Origin: CAZXCQ01 sp964639275
Lineage (GTDB): Bacteria > Desulfobacterota > DSM-4660 > Desulfatiglandales > Desulfatiglandaceae
DNA: 26,217 bases
Assembly: GCA_964639275.1 (NCBI GenBank)
Contig: CAZXCQ010000050.1
Span: forward strand, 1-26,217
Reading direction: 5' to 3'
Position numbers and translations under genes: made by a program. Every line of letters begins with the position of its first letter. Positions within the stretch are counted from its first letter, which is position 1. The notes under the pieces are model-generated. The model made no database searches. It saw only the letters and a list, made by a program, of their open reading frames with translations, and was not told the origin of the DNA. Shown here in pieces: positions 1-8,060 of this stretch.

Positions 1-7
1 AGCTTCG

Positions 8-553
8 CTATTCAATCGGCCGGAAATAGACATCCGTAATGGTGCCGTGTCTTTCGTCACGAAAGACCGCCTCCACCCTTGTACCGACTGTGATCTTTGA
101 GACATCCTCCACTTCCATATTGGTCATCATAATGAAGTCGGTGCCATCCAGCTGGACATAGGCACAGATAAATGGAAGTTTTTTGATAAAGGCACTTGTG
201 GTGAAGTATTGAACGGTACAGGCCTTGATTACTCCTGTGCCCTTGAGTGGAATCCACTCCGTGGGCTGGTAGCACCCTGAACAGTGGGATCGGGGGGGAC
301 AATACACCTTCTGGCATTCGGGGCACCTGGCACCGTAGAGCTTTTTGTTTTCCCGCATCTCGCGGAAAAAACGCGACTGTTGCCCGTAGGAATACTTGTA
401 GATGACATCCATCCTATCCGGGATCTCGAGAGGGGCGTCGATCGGTATCTTTCCCGACAACTCATCCTCATACTCTCTTTTCAAATATTCCACGGGGATT
501 CCGTATTTTTCGTGATGATACCGATACCATTTCTCCCGTTCTTGTATGTCCAT
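8..553 (-). CDS. DUF35 OB-fold / zinc-ribbon partner of thiolase
   Basis: A 181-residue protein of the DUF35 (rubredoxin-like zinc ribbon plus OB-fold) family. Four cysteines in a CxxC-x10-CxxC arrangement (about residues 77, 80, 91 and 94) form the zinc ribbon; the OB-fold follows from about residue 100. DUF35 proteins form complexes with thiolases or HMG-CoA synthases and bridge or channel acyl-CoA; BbsA of the benzylsuccinate pathway is a characterised relative. The ATG at 553 is chosen over an in-frame start at 598 because it lies just after the thiolase stop (556-558) and is preceded by a GGGAGGGG Shine-Dalgarno inside the end of the thiolase gene, so translation is probably coupled. The family and the complex with the neighbouring thiolase are well supported; the acyl-CoA substrate is unknown. 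Confidence 0.88.
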   Translation of the reverse strand: MDIQEREKWYRYHHEKYGIPVEYLKREYEDELSGKIPIDAPLEIPDRMDVIYKYSYGQQSRFFREMRENKKLYGARCPECQKVYCPPRSHCSGCYQPTEWIPLKGTGVIKACTVQYFTTSAFIKKLPFICAYVQLDGTDFIMMTNMEVEDVSKITVGTRVEAVFRDERHGTITDVYFRPIE

Positions 554-555
554 GA

Positions 556-1752
556 CTACCCCTCCCTTTCCAATACGAGGCATACCGTCCAGGTGCAAAG
601 GGTCCCGCCGATGCTCTGAACCAGCCCCCGGCGTGCATTTCTCACCTGGCGCTCACCCGCCTCACCCCGAAGATGAAGCGCTACCTCATAGGTCTGCATA
701 ATCCCGGTTGCCCCCACCGCGTGCCCGCATCCAATAAGCCCGCCGCTCAGATTGACCGGGAGTTCGCCCTCAGGCATCACCATCCCATCGTCAATCAAAT
801 CCCCACCCCGCCCTTCTTCGCAAAAAAAACAGTCCTCATATGCCATTATCTCGGTGCCCGTAAAGGCATCGTGGAGTTCTGCCAGGTCGAGTTCTTTGAC
901 AGGGTCCGATATCCCTGCCATCTCAAAGGCCTTTTTTGCAGCCACCCGTGAAGATTCAAAGGTATAGATGTTGGGTCGGTTCCCCGGCATAACATAATCG
1001 GCCGAGGCCCCGACCCCGGTAATCCAAACCGGTTTGTCCGTGATCTCCCTTGCCACTTCTTCAGATCCCAGGATCACCGCAGATGATCCTTCTGTATAGA
1101 GGCAATTGTCGTAAAACTTGAAAGGCTCCACGATCTTCCTTGAATTCATCACGTCCTCAATGGTGATCACCTTGGGGGATTGGGCTATGGGGTTTTTGGT
1201 GGCATTGAAGTGATTCTTGACCGAGACCTTGGCCATCTGTTCTTCGGTTGGGTTTCCGTATTTCTCCATATGGGCGATCACTGCAAGGGCGAAGCCCGAA
1301 GCCGCTGTTCGGCCTGCAGGGTTGTCATAGGTCATATCTGCCGTGTAGAGGATGGCGCGCAATACCTCGGGCGTGGCGGACTGGACCTCGTAATTGTACG
1401 TGTCCGCACACTTTTCCACCCCCAGGACAAGGCAGATATCATACAGGCCACTTGCAACCTCAGAGTACCCTATCCTCAGGGCCGCACCCCCGGTGGCCCC
1501 CCCTGAATTCACCCTCACCATCGGCTTTAATCCCAGGCCGAGGTAATCGTGCACAAAGGCATCGGGTTGATACTGACGCTGAAAAAAATCATTGTATATC
1601 CCATAGACCGCACAATCTATGGCTTCGCGGCCCAGGCTGGCGTCCTCCATCGCCATCTTGGCGGCATCAAAGGCTAATTCAAAGTAGGTCTTATCGACCC
1701 ACCTGGCCTTGAACTTCGTTGTCCCCATCCCTACAATCGCTACCTTTCTCAT
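556..1752 (-). CDS. Thiolase-fold protein (SCP2-thiolase-like), catalytic cysteine apparently missing
   Basis: A 398-residue thiolase-superfamily protein, normal length for the SCP2-thiolase group that pairs with DUF35. The C-terminal half carries the ELHDAF motif and the GHAVGATG active-site histidine motif, followed by a GGTLC stretch near the end. The N-terminal nucleophile motif, normally N-x-C-A-[ST]-G, reads NSGGATGG at about residues 82-89, so glycine stands where the acylated cysteine is expected. The enzyme may therefore use another route, act only in one direction, or work as a condensing or lyase-like partner of DUF35. The ATG at 1752 has GGGAGGAA five bases upstream and is preferred to the in-frame TTG at 1755. 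It is the first gene of a two-gene operon. Fold certain; reaction unknown. Confidence 0.88.
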   Translation of the reverse strand: MRKVAIVGMGTTKFKARWVDKTYFELAFDAAKMAMEDASLGREAIDCAVYGIYNDFFQRQYQPDAFVHDYLGLGLKPMVRVNSGGATGGAALRIGYSEVASGLYDICLVLGVEKCADTYNYEVQSATPEVLRAILYTADMTYDNPAGRTAASGFALAVIAHMEKYGNPTEEQMAKVSVKNHFNATKNPIAQSPKVITIEDVMNSRKIVEPFKFYDNCLYTEGSSAVILGSEEVAREITDKPVWITGVGASADYVMPGNRPNIYTFESSRVAAKKAFEMAGISDPVKELDLAELHDAFTGTEIMAYEDCFFCEEGRGGDLIDDGMVMPEGELPVNLSGGLIGCGHAVGATGIMQTYEVALHLRGEAGERQVRNARRGLVQSIGGTLCTWTVCLVLEREG

Positions 1753-1783
1753 CAATTCCTCCCGGTGCCATAAATTCGATTGA

Positions 1784-1885
1784 TTGTATCAATTTAGCTT
1801 TCTTCAAAATTAGGGCTGAGACAGGGGAATGGGGGTTCGGAATCCCCATTGCCCGGGTTTCAAACGGCTAAAGTGTTACAATTGA
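1784..1885. repeat. Palindromic intergenic repeat, copy A
   Basis: About 100 bp imperfect palindrome in the leader of the thiolase operon. Its outer arms read TTGTATCAATTTAGC on the left and GGCTAAAGTGTTACAA on the right. The core is a hairpin, AATGGGGGTTC (1828-1838) against GAATCCCCATT (1840-1850). The same arms and core recur at six or more other intergenic sites in the window (copies B-G). Confidence 0.8.
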
Positions 1886-1981
1886 TTAAACCGATCGGTT
1901 TTCAGTCAGGCATCATACAATGCCACCCATTGCATTACGCATCCAGGCTTATCGCCAAGATATGATTTAATTAATTTTATG

Positions 1982-2010
1982 ATTAAATTCTCCATTAATT
2001 TGATTGTCAA
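1982..2010 (-). promoter_or_regulatory. Sigma-70-like promoter for the thiolase-DUF35 operon
   Basis: On the minus strand a perfect -35 TTGACA (2010-2005) is followed after exactly 17 bases by TTTAAT (1987-1982), one mismatch from the -10 consensus. It points toward the thiolase start at 1752, leaving a leader of about 220 bases that contains repeat copy A. The rest of the 1753-2331 gap is AT-rich with a GC hairpin near 2053-2072. Confidence 0.55.
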
Positions 2011-2117
2011 CAAAAGTCAAGTCTCATTAACCCCGAAAACCCCGTCTCCCCTCACACCGGCCGAAGGCCTGTGCCGGCCCAGGCCATTGGGACGGGACCC
2101 AAGGCACAAAATTTTCT

Positions 2118-2147
2118 TTGACAATTGATATAATATCTAATTATAAA
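2118..2147 (+). promoter_or_regulatory. Sigma-70-like promoter for the TAXI-TRAP genes
   Basis: TTGACA (2118-2123) with an 18-base spacer to TATAAA (2142-2147) on the plus strand, about 185 bases before the binding-protein start. It faces away from the promoter at 1982-2010, giving a divergent control region of about 110 bases in which a shared regulator could bind. Confidence 0.45.
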
Positions 2148-2331
2148 CTTGACTAAATTTCTCTCGCGGCGACGATATATCCTGACATCGCCGGCATATT
2201 TATCGATCAAGGCATAAACAACACGCCGGGCCTATTGTAACAACCAATCCAGACAGAAGGAGGTGATACCGACAAATTCAGGTAGAGGTTTATTGTTTTT
2301 TAAACTCCCCGAAAGATAAGGAGGAATAAGA

Positions 2332-3390
2332 ATGAAAAGATCCATCTGTGTACTCTTTGCTTTTGGTTTTCTCTGCATAACCCTTCTCCCCCAAGCCATT
2401 CCTCCGGCCTTTGCCGGCGATCTCCCCAAGCTTATCACATTCACCTCTTACAAGGTCGGGTCGCTGGGTTACACCATCACCAGCGGATTCCGGGAGGCCA
2501 TTGAACAATTGAGTCCCATGAAGGTCCGCGTCGAACCCTATGATACCGATGTGGCGCGAGTTCTCCCCCTAAAGACGGGGGAGAGTGAGATGGCCATCCT
2601 CACCGGCGCAACCGGAACGTGCGCCAGCTACGGGATTGCAGAGTTTTCGGGAAAGAACTGGGGACCCCAGCCGATCCGGCAGGTATGGAGGGGGCTTACC
2701 CTATATCTGAGCCTCCTTGCCAGGGGGGATTCCGGCATCAGATACCCGGCGGATGTAAAGGGCAAGAGGGTCCCGAAAGTGCCAGGCTGGCCCGCAGGAA
2801 TGTTGAGCATCGAAGGGATCATGGCCTTTGGCAATGTCTACTGGAAGGATGTCACTGCCGTACCCATGAGCGGTTATGTGGATCAGTTAAAAGGCGTCAT
2901 CCAGGGAAAGGTCGATGTGTCCTATGCTGCTACGGTGACGCCCACGGTCAAGGAACTCGAAGCCGGACCCCACAAGGCCGGCTGGATCTTATTGCCCCAC
3001 AACAACAAGGCGGGTTGGAAAAGGCTCCAGGCCAAGGCGCCCTGGCTTACCCCGGCGGTCTGCAAGCGGGCTCCCGGCCTCCCAAAGGGCGACACCATGC
3101 AGGTAGGGACATATCCTTACAGCATCTGGTCATACGCTGCTGTGAACCCCGACATCGTCTATGCCGTGGTCAAGGCCATGGACAAGGGATTCGATATCTA
3201 CAAGGGAATGCACAGGGCCATGAAGGCCTTTAATATCAAGGGGGCCGTAAAAGACCCCAGCCCGGTCCCCTATCACGAGGGCGCCATTCGATATTTCAAG
3301 GAGGTGGGGGTGTGGACGCCCGAGCTGGACAAATGGCAGGCAAAGCAGTTAAAGGCCTTTGAGGAAAGAGTCGCCCAGTTCAAAAAGTAG
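2332..3390 (+). CDS. TAXI-family TRAP transporter substrate-binding protein
   Basis: A 352-residue periplasmic binding protein of the TAXI (TRAP-associated extracytoplasmic immunogenic) family. The first ~28 residues are a signal peptide, with a basic start, a hydrophobic core and a likely cut after AFA. The mature part begins with an L-I-T-F-T-S-Y-K-V-G-S-L-G-Y-T strand-loop and continues with the family pattern of 'AILTGATGT' and 'YPADVKGKRV'. TAXI proteins deliver organic acids or glutamate-like compounds to a fused TRAP permease, which is the next gene at 3799. The start is well defined: AAGGAGG at 2318-2324 with a 7-base spacer. A terminator-like hairpin follows the stop, so the permease may be made at a lower level. 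Substrate unknown; the divergent thiolase suggests an organic acid entering CoA metabolism. Confidence 0.9.
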   Translation: MKRSICVLFAFGFLCITLLPQAIPPAFAGDLPKLITFTSYKVGSLGYTITSGFREAIEQLSPMKVRVEPYDTDVARVLPLKTGESEMAILTGATGTCASYGIAEFSGKNWGPQPIRQVWRGLTLYLSLLARGDSGIRYPADVKGKRVPKVPGWPAGMLSIEGIMAFGNVYWKDVTAVPMSGYVDQLKGVIQGKVDVSYAATVTPTVKELEAGPHKAGWILLPHNNKAGWKRLQAKAPWLTPAVCKRAPGLPKGDTMQVGTYPYSIWSYAAVNPDIVYAVVKAMDKGFDIYKGMHRAMKAFNIKGAVKDPSPVPYHEGAIRYFKEVGVWTPELDKWQAKQLKAFEERVAQFKK

Positions 3391-3406
3391 AGCGTCTCAG
3401 CAAATC

Positions 3407-3444
3407 AAGAAGGGGTTGCGATGTCTGACATCCAACCCCTTCTT
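3407..3444 (+). terminator. Strong hairpin after the TAXI binding-protein gene
   Basis: A perfect 12-bp stem, AAGAAGGGGTTG (3407-3418) with CAACCCCTTCTT (3433-3444). Inside it is a second perfect GATGTC/GACATC stem (3420-3432). There is no good T-tract after it, so it may act as an mRNA stabiliser or partial terminator between the abundant binding protein and the permease. Confidence 0.6.
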
Positions 3445-3451
3445 ATAAAAA

Positions 3452-3720
3452 TGGTATCAATTTAGCCCATCTCAAAATTGACACTTGGAGAGGGCAATGG
3501 GGGTTCCGTTTTGAAGGGTGTATCCCTGTCTGAGACCGTTAGAGAGCGTTAAGAAATCACGGAGATTGGCGTCGCAAAAAACCGTCAGGCCCTCCCGGAA
3601 GTACTGCCTCCTATTTTTCTCCTACGGCGCGTGATTTCTTTACGCTCTCTTGCGGGCGAGTTATACGCCCGAAAAACGGAATCCCCATTGCCCGGCTTTC
3701 AAAAAGCCACAGTGTTAATA
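3452..3720. repeat. Palindromic intergenic repeat, copy B (long nested form)
   Basis: About 270 bp near-continuous imperfect palindrome filling most of the gap between the TAXI binding protein and its permease. The outer arms match the other copies (TATCAATTTAGCC... and ...GTGTTA). Inside come GGGTTCCGTTTT against AAAACGGAATCCCC, then GAGAGCGTTAAGAAATCAC (3542-3560) against GTGATTTCTTTACGCTCTC (3631-3649, one mismatch). The central ~70 bases are unpaired and hold no open reading frame. Confidence 0.8.
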
Positions 3721-3798
3721 AAAATGAGAAGCACGAGGATATTTACCGGGTCCCGGGGGATCTCGGTATCACCCTGGAAGACATAAGGAAACCTGACC

Positions 3799-5781
3799 AT
3801 GGAAAGAAACGCTGATACTTCAAAACAAAAGGCAACAGGGAGATACCGGGAACTCCTGGGCATTTACCAGTGGTATTTTCGCTCCGCTACGGCCTTTGCC
3901 GCCATCCTGTCATTTATCTATGTCTTCAAGATCGTGATATTTGACTATGTGATGCCGGAGATGTCCTACTTCGCCGTCCTTATAGCAGTCTTTGTCTCTT
4001 CCACCTTCTTGCTCTTTCGTGCAAGCGGCAAGGTCACGTCAAACCGGGTCCCCTGGTATGATACCCTTCTCGCCTTTGCCAGTCTGCTGGGTCCTATCTA
4101 TGTTCTTATTTTCAATATGGATATTATCCTGGAGGGATGGGAGGTGGTCCCGCCTCTCTCAGCAAAGATCCTGGGATTGATAACCTGGGCCTTGATCATC
4201 GAGGCCGTGAGACGGGCAGGGGGGGCCATGCTGGCTGGAGTCATCCTGCTGGTATCCTTATATCCGCTCTTCGCCCACCTCTGTCCCGGGATCCTGATGG
4301 CAAAGCATTACAGCCTCTCGCGTATCCTGGGTTTTCATTTCCTGGGGATGCAAAGCATCTTCGGTCTTCCCACCCAGGTCTTTTGCCGGCTGCTCATTGG
4401 ATACATGATATTTGCCGTGGCACTCCAGGTGACCGGAGCGGCCAATTTCTTCATCAATTTCTGCCTCGCCATCCTGGGCAGTGTCAGGGGTGGCGCCGCA
4501 AAGGTCTCCATATTATCCAGCGCCTTTTTTGCAACCATGTCGGGGAGCGCCATCGCCAATGTGGTTACAACAGGCGCTATCACCATCCCCACCATGAAGC
4601 GCCTCGGCTATCCTCCCTATTATGCCGGGGCCATCGAGGCCTGCGCCTCAAAGGGAGGTGTGCTCACACCCCCTGTCATGGGTGTGACCGCCTTTATCAT
4701 GGCGGACTTTATTGGTGTATCCTATGCGGATGTCTGCATCGCCGCGGCCCTCCCGGTATTTCTTTACTGGGTCTCGTTGTTTGCCCAGACCGATTTCTAT
4801 GCAGCCAGGATGGGGCTTCGGGGGCTCCCCCGGGAAGAACTGCCTTCCCTCCTCCAGACCCTGAAACAAGGCTGGTTTTACGTGGTAGCCCTGGCCGTCC
4901 TGGTCTACTTTATATTCTTTGAAAGGGTGGAGGCCCTGGCCCCTTACTATGCCACGGCCGTTTTGCTCATCCTGGCAAACCTGAGAAAAGAGACTCGGCT
5001 CGGCCCGGGCGTGATCCTCCAGCTCACCGATGGAACCGGTAAGATACTGACCGAGTTGATGGGGATACTGGTGGGTGTTGGAATGATCATCGGCGCCCTC
5101 TCCCTTACCGGCACCGCCCACGGCCTCTCCGGATCTCTGACCCGGCTGGGAGGCGATCATATGTTTTTGCTTCTGGTTATCGGCGCGGTAACGAGCTTTC
5201 TCCTGGGCATCGGATTGACCATTTCTGCATGCTACATCTTCCTGGCCATGCTCCTGGCCCCGACCCTTGTGAGCCTAGGGATATATGAGATGTCCGCCCA
5301 CCTCTTTCTGGTCTATTGGGGGTCGGTCTCCTATATCACCCCGCCTGTGGCCCTGGCGGCCTATGCGGCCGCGAGCATTGCCCAGGCCAATGCCCTCCAG
5401 ACCGCGGTTCAAGCCGTCAAGCTGGGCTTTGTATCCCTGTTGGTTCCCTTCTTCTTTGTCTACAACCCGGCCCTCGTGGCCCATGGAACCGGGTTGCAGA
5501 TCCTTGTGGCGATGAGCACGGCAACCTTTGGCATCATCCTTTTGAGCGCCGGTTTTGAAGGCTATTGTTTCTTCCTCAAAAAGATCTCCATCCCTGTCCG
5601 TATTGTTTTTATGGCCGCCGGTTTCCTTGTTTTTCATCCCAGGACGACAACCGACCTGATCGGTTTGGGCCTGGTGGGGGCCGCGGTTGTCTATCACTAT
5701 ATCGAAAAGGGGATCATCGACAAAGGCCGCCGCTCCCCGGTGCCAGGCGCTTTGGCTGCCGGAAAAGACGACCCTGAATAG
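3799..5781 (+). CDS. TRAP transporter fused permease (4TM-12TM), TAXI type
   Basis: A 660-residue integral membrane protein, the normal size for TRAP permeases in which the small DctQ-like and large DctM-like subunits are fused. The N-terminal ~140 residues hold about four membrane segments. The rest is the DctM domain, with the conserved 'ATMSGSAIANVVTTGAITIP' stretch around residues 249-268 (about 4545-4600) and the 'GVLTPPVMGV' motif (about 4660-4690), both typical of the ion- and substrate-binding region. It works with the TAXI binding protein encoded 408 bases upstream, using a sodium or proton gradient to import an organic anion. The Shine-Dalgarno (AAGGA near 3785) is weak. It converges on the E2 gene at 5901; the hairpin of repeat copy C lies between the two stops. 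Confidence 0.92.
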   Translation: MERNADTSKQKATGRYRELLGIYQWYFRSATAFAAILSFIYVFKIVIFDYVMPEMSYFAVLIAVFVSSTFLLFRASGKVTSNRVPWYDTLLAFASLLGPIYVLIFNMDIILEGWEVVPPLSAKILGLITWALIIEAVRRAGGAMLAGVILLVSLYPLFAHLCPGILMAKHYSLSRILGFHFLGMQSIFGLPTQVFCRLLIGYMIFAVALQVTGAANFFINFCLAILGSVRGGAAKVSILSSAFFATMSGSAIANVVTTGAITIPTMKRLGYPPYYAGAIEACASKGGVLTPPVMGVTAFIMADFIGVSYADVCIAAALPVFLYWVSLFAQTDFYAARMGLRGLPREELPSLLQTLKQGWFYVVALAVLVYFIFFERVEALAPYYATAVLLILANLRKETRLGPGVILQLTDGTGKILTELMGILVGVGMIIGALSLTGTAHGLSGSLTRLGGDHMFLLLVIGAVTSFLLGIGLTISACYIFLAMLLAPTLVSLGIYEMSAHLFLVYWGSVSYITPPVALAAYAAASIAQANALQTAVQAVKLGFVSLLVPFFFVYNPALVAHGTGLQILVAMSTATFGIILLSAGFEGYCFFLKKISIPVRIVFMAAGFLVFHPRTTTDLIGLGLVGAAVVYHYIEKGIIDKGRRSPVPGALAAGKDDPE

Positions 5782-5830
5782 CGCTTCCTGTTAGAACTGA
5801 ATGCCCCTTTCCAGGACTTTGAAACCAGGT

Positions 5831-5896
5831 ATCACTTTGGCCTTTTTCAAAATTGACACTTCGACAGGGGAATGGGGGTTCTGAACCCTCATTCCC
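5831..5896. repeat. Palindromic intergenic repeat, copy C, in a convergent gene junction
   Basis: The left arm (ATCACTTTGGCCTTTTTCAAAATTGACACTT type) and the core hairpin are present, but the right arm is missing. The hairpin GGGAATGGGGGTTC (5868-5881) with GAACCCTCATTCCC (5883-5896) has 14 pairs with one wobble. It sits just before the convergent E2 stop, so it probably serves as a two-way transcription end. Confidence 0.7.
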
Positions 5897-5900
5897 ATTA

Positions 5901-7058
5901 TTATGCCAGCATCAAAAGAGGGTCCTCAATCATGTCCTTGATGGTTTTCAAGAATCTCGCAGCCGGTGCGCCATCGATGATTCTGTGGTCAAAGGTGAGG
6001 CTCAATCCGATTCGGGCCTCCGGCATTACCTGCTCATCCTTGACGACGGGTTTCTCGATAATGCGTCCCAGACCCAATATCGCACTCTCGGGGGGCCGGA
6101 TAATGGGTGTAAAATAGTCAATGTCTGCAAAGCCGAGATTTGTTATGGTAAAGGTCCCGTTTGCCAGATCATCTACGGAGAGCCGGTCCTGTTTTGTCCG
6201 GTAAACCAAATCCGTAACCTCCTCGTCGATCTCGCCAATGGTCTTGATATCCGGATTCCTGATAACGGGAACTATCAATGCCGTGTCCGCCTCCATGGCG
6301 AGACCGATGTGGATCTGTTTCCAGACACGCACCCTCTCTCCTTCCACACTGGCATTGATTCTTGGATGGAGCCGAAGGGCCATGGCCGATATCTTTATCA
6401 AAATCGCGTTATAAGATAGCGTTTTCTCACCTCTCTTCAGGTAATCTCGAAGCGCTATGAGGGCCTCTGCCGATGCCTCGGTATGGAGCGTCAACTGGGC
6501 GGATTGACTGATACTCTGATACATGTTGTCGAAGATGACCCGGCGCACCCCTTCAATGGCGATGCTCTCGGAGACCTCCTTGCCCGGAAAGGCCTTCCCT
6601 TCTTCCGCAACGGGTCTTGCGGCCAGTTCCTCTGAAGATCCCGTTTGCGCCTCCAGGACCCGAAGGATATCTGCCCTCACGATCCTCCCGCCGGGACCAG
6701 AACCCGCGATCACACCCAGGTCCAGGTGGTGTGCCCCGGCCATGGACCGCGCAAGGGGGGAGGCCTTGATGCGCCCCCTGCCCCCTTCAGCCGGATGTTT
6801 CGCGACGATCTGCCGGTACTCCTCGCGGTCTCTTGCGAGGTACCCCACCGTCTCTTCTACGGCACAGGTCCTCCCTTCCGGGATAACAGGATGAATGATC
6901 CCGCTGGCGGGTGCAGGCACCTCAGAACTCACCTTATCGGTCTCGATGATAAGAACGGTTGCCCCCTCCGTGACCTCATCCCCTGAGGCAAATTCCCAGC
7001 GTACCAACTTGGCACGCTCCATGGTCAGACCCAATTTGGGGATCCTGATTTCGATCAT
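5901..7058 (-). CDS. Dihydrolipoamide acyltransferase (E2) of a 2-oxoacid/acetoin dehydrogenase
   Basis: A 385-residue E2 with the standard domain order. The N-terminal lipoyl domain has ETDK at residues 39-42, Lys42 being the lipoylation site. Next comes a peripheral-subunit (E3/E1)-binding domain with ASPLAR and GSGPGGRI. The C-terminal catalytic domain ends with DHRIIDG (His358, Asp362 and Gly363 are the acyltransfer motif). It takes the acyl group made by the E1 pair upstream and passes it to CoA. The ATG at 7058 is preferred because AGGAG lies 8 bases upstream, while a GTG at 7067 would overlap that site. It sits 5 bases after the E1-beta stop. No E3 (dihydrolipoamide dehydrogenase) gene is nearby, so a shared one elsewhere is expected. 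Confidence 0.93.
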   Translation of the reverse strand: MIEIRIPKLGLTMERAKLVRWEFASGDEVTEGATVLIIETDKVSSEVPAPASGIIHPVIPEGRTCAVEETVGYLARDREEYRQIVAKHPAEGGRGRIKASPLARSMAGAHHLDLGVIAGSGPGGRIVRADILRVLEAQTGSSEELAARPVAEEGKAFPGKEVSESIAIEGVRRVIFDNMYQSISQSAQLTLHTEASAEALIALRDYLKRGEKTLSYNAILIKISAMALRLHPRINASVEGERVRVWKQIHIGLAMEADTALIVPVIRNPDIKTIGEIDEEVTDLVYRTKQDRLSVDDLANGTFTITNLGFADIDYFTPIIRPPESAILGLGRIIEKPVVKDEQVMPEARIGLSLTFDHRIIDGAPAARFLKTIKDMIEDPLLMLA

Positions 7059-7063
7059 GTCGA

Positions 7064-8050
7064 TCACTCCTGGCGATTCAGGACTTTCTTAACGCCTTGA
7101 ACAATATCCCTTACCTGAGGCAGAACAAAGTCTTCCATGACAGGGCTGAAAGGGATCGGTACATCCTTTGCACCGATTCTTGTGACCGGGGCATCGAGGT
7201 AGTCAAAGAGCTCCTCTCCAATCCTGGCAGCTATCTCCGCTCCAAAACCACCGGTCAGGCAGGCCTCATGGATGATCAGGACGTTATAGGTCCTTTTTAT
7301 CGATTCAGCGATAAGATCAAAATCAAGCGGTTTTAGTGACCTCAGATCGATGACCTCCGCCTCGATCCCCTCTTTGGCCAATTGATCAGCAGCCTCAAGC
7401 GACAAATGGGTCATCCGTGAGTAGGTGACGACGGTAATATCTCTCCCCTTTCTCTTGATATCTCCTCTTCCAAGAGGGATAAGATGCTCACCTTCCGGGA
7501 CAGGACCGGTCTTGGCAAAGAGCTTTTTGTGTTGAAAAAACAGGACCGGATCATCGTCTCTGATGGCGGTCTTGATGAGGCCTTGAACATCCGCCGGCTC
7601 CGAAGGGACTACGACCTTGAGCCCCGGGGTGTGGGTAAACCAGCTCTCCAGGCACTGTGAGTGGTGTCCTGCAGCAGAGAGGCCACCCCCATCCGGTGCC
7701 CAGATGACAAGGGGAATCTTGGTCTGTCCTCCAAACATGTAATGGATTTTGGCCGTCTGGTTGACAATCTCGTCCATGGCGGTCGTAAGAAAGTCGGCAA
7801 AATGCATGTCAATCAATGGCCGCATACCCGTCAACGCGGCCCCCAGACCAGCTCCTATGATGCAAGTTTCAGAGATGGGTGTATCAATAACCCTTTCCGG
7901 ATATTTCCCGGGAAGCCCCTTAAATTGGCCAAAAATACCCTCATGGGCGCGAATATCCTCCCCGATGATAAATATCGATTCATCTCTTTCCATCTCTTCG
8001 TCCAAAGCCGCTGCCAGCGCCTCGGAACATGACATGATCCTTTCGGCCAT
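7064..8050 (-). CDS. 2-oxoacid/acetoin dehydrogenase E1 component, beta subunit
   Basis: A 328-residue E1-beta (transketolase-like pyrimidine-binding plus C-terminal domains), normal length. Recognisable stretches are the 'DTPISE' and 'GAGLGAALTGMRPL' region near residues 56-78, 'GHHSQ' with its active-site histidine, and the C-terminal transketolase domain ('VTYSRMTHLSLEAA', 'VIDLRSLKPLD'). With E1-alpha it forms the thiamine-diphosphate heterotetramer that decarboxylates the substrate. The ATG at 8050 follows the E1-alpha stop by about 10 bases, with a GGGGG-rich ribosome site. It is the middle gene of the E1-alpha/E1-beta/E2 operon. Substrate uncertain between acetoin, pyruvate and branched-chain 2-oxoacids. 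Confidence 0.93.
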   Translation of the reverse strand: MAERIMSCSEALAAALDEEMERDESIFIIGEDIRAHEGIFGQFKGLPGKYPERVIDTPISETCIIGAGLGAALTGMRPLIDMHFADFLTTAMDEIVNQTAKIHYMFGGQTKIPLVIWAPDGGGLSAAGHHSQCLESWFTHTPGLKVVVPSEPADVQGLIKTAIRDDDPVLFFQHKKLFAKTGPVPEGEHLIPLGRGDIKRKGRDITVVTYSRMTHLSLEAADQLAKEGIEAEVIDLRSLKPLDFDLIAESIKRTYNVLIIHEACLTGGFGAEIAARIGEELFDYLDAPVTRIGAKDVPIPFSPVMEDFVLPQVRDIVQGVKKVLNRQE

Positions 8051-8060
8051 CGTTTCCCCC

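Noticed and set aside
2257..2322. Strong AAGGAGG at 2257 with an in-frame ~18-codon leader peptide
   Set aside because: The only start codon (GTG) overlaps the Shine-Dalgarno itself, so translation is unlikely.
4137..4922. 261-codon open frame on the plus strand inside the fused TRAP permease gene
   Set aside because: Frame-shifted shadow of a well-supported membrane protein; composition is rich in His, Arg and Gly with no domain.
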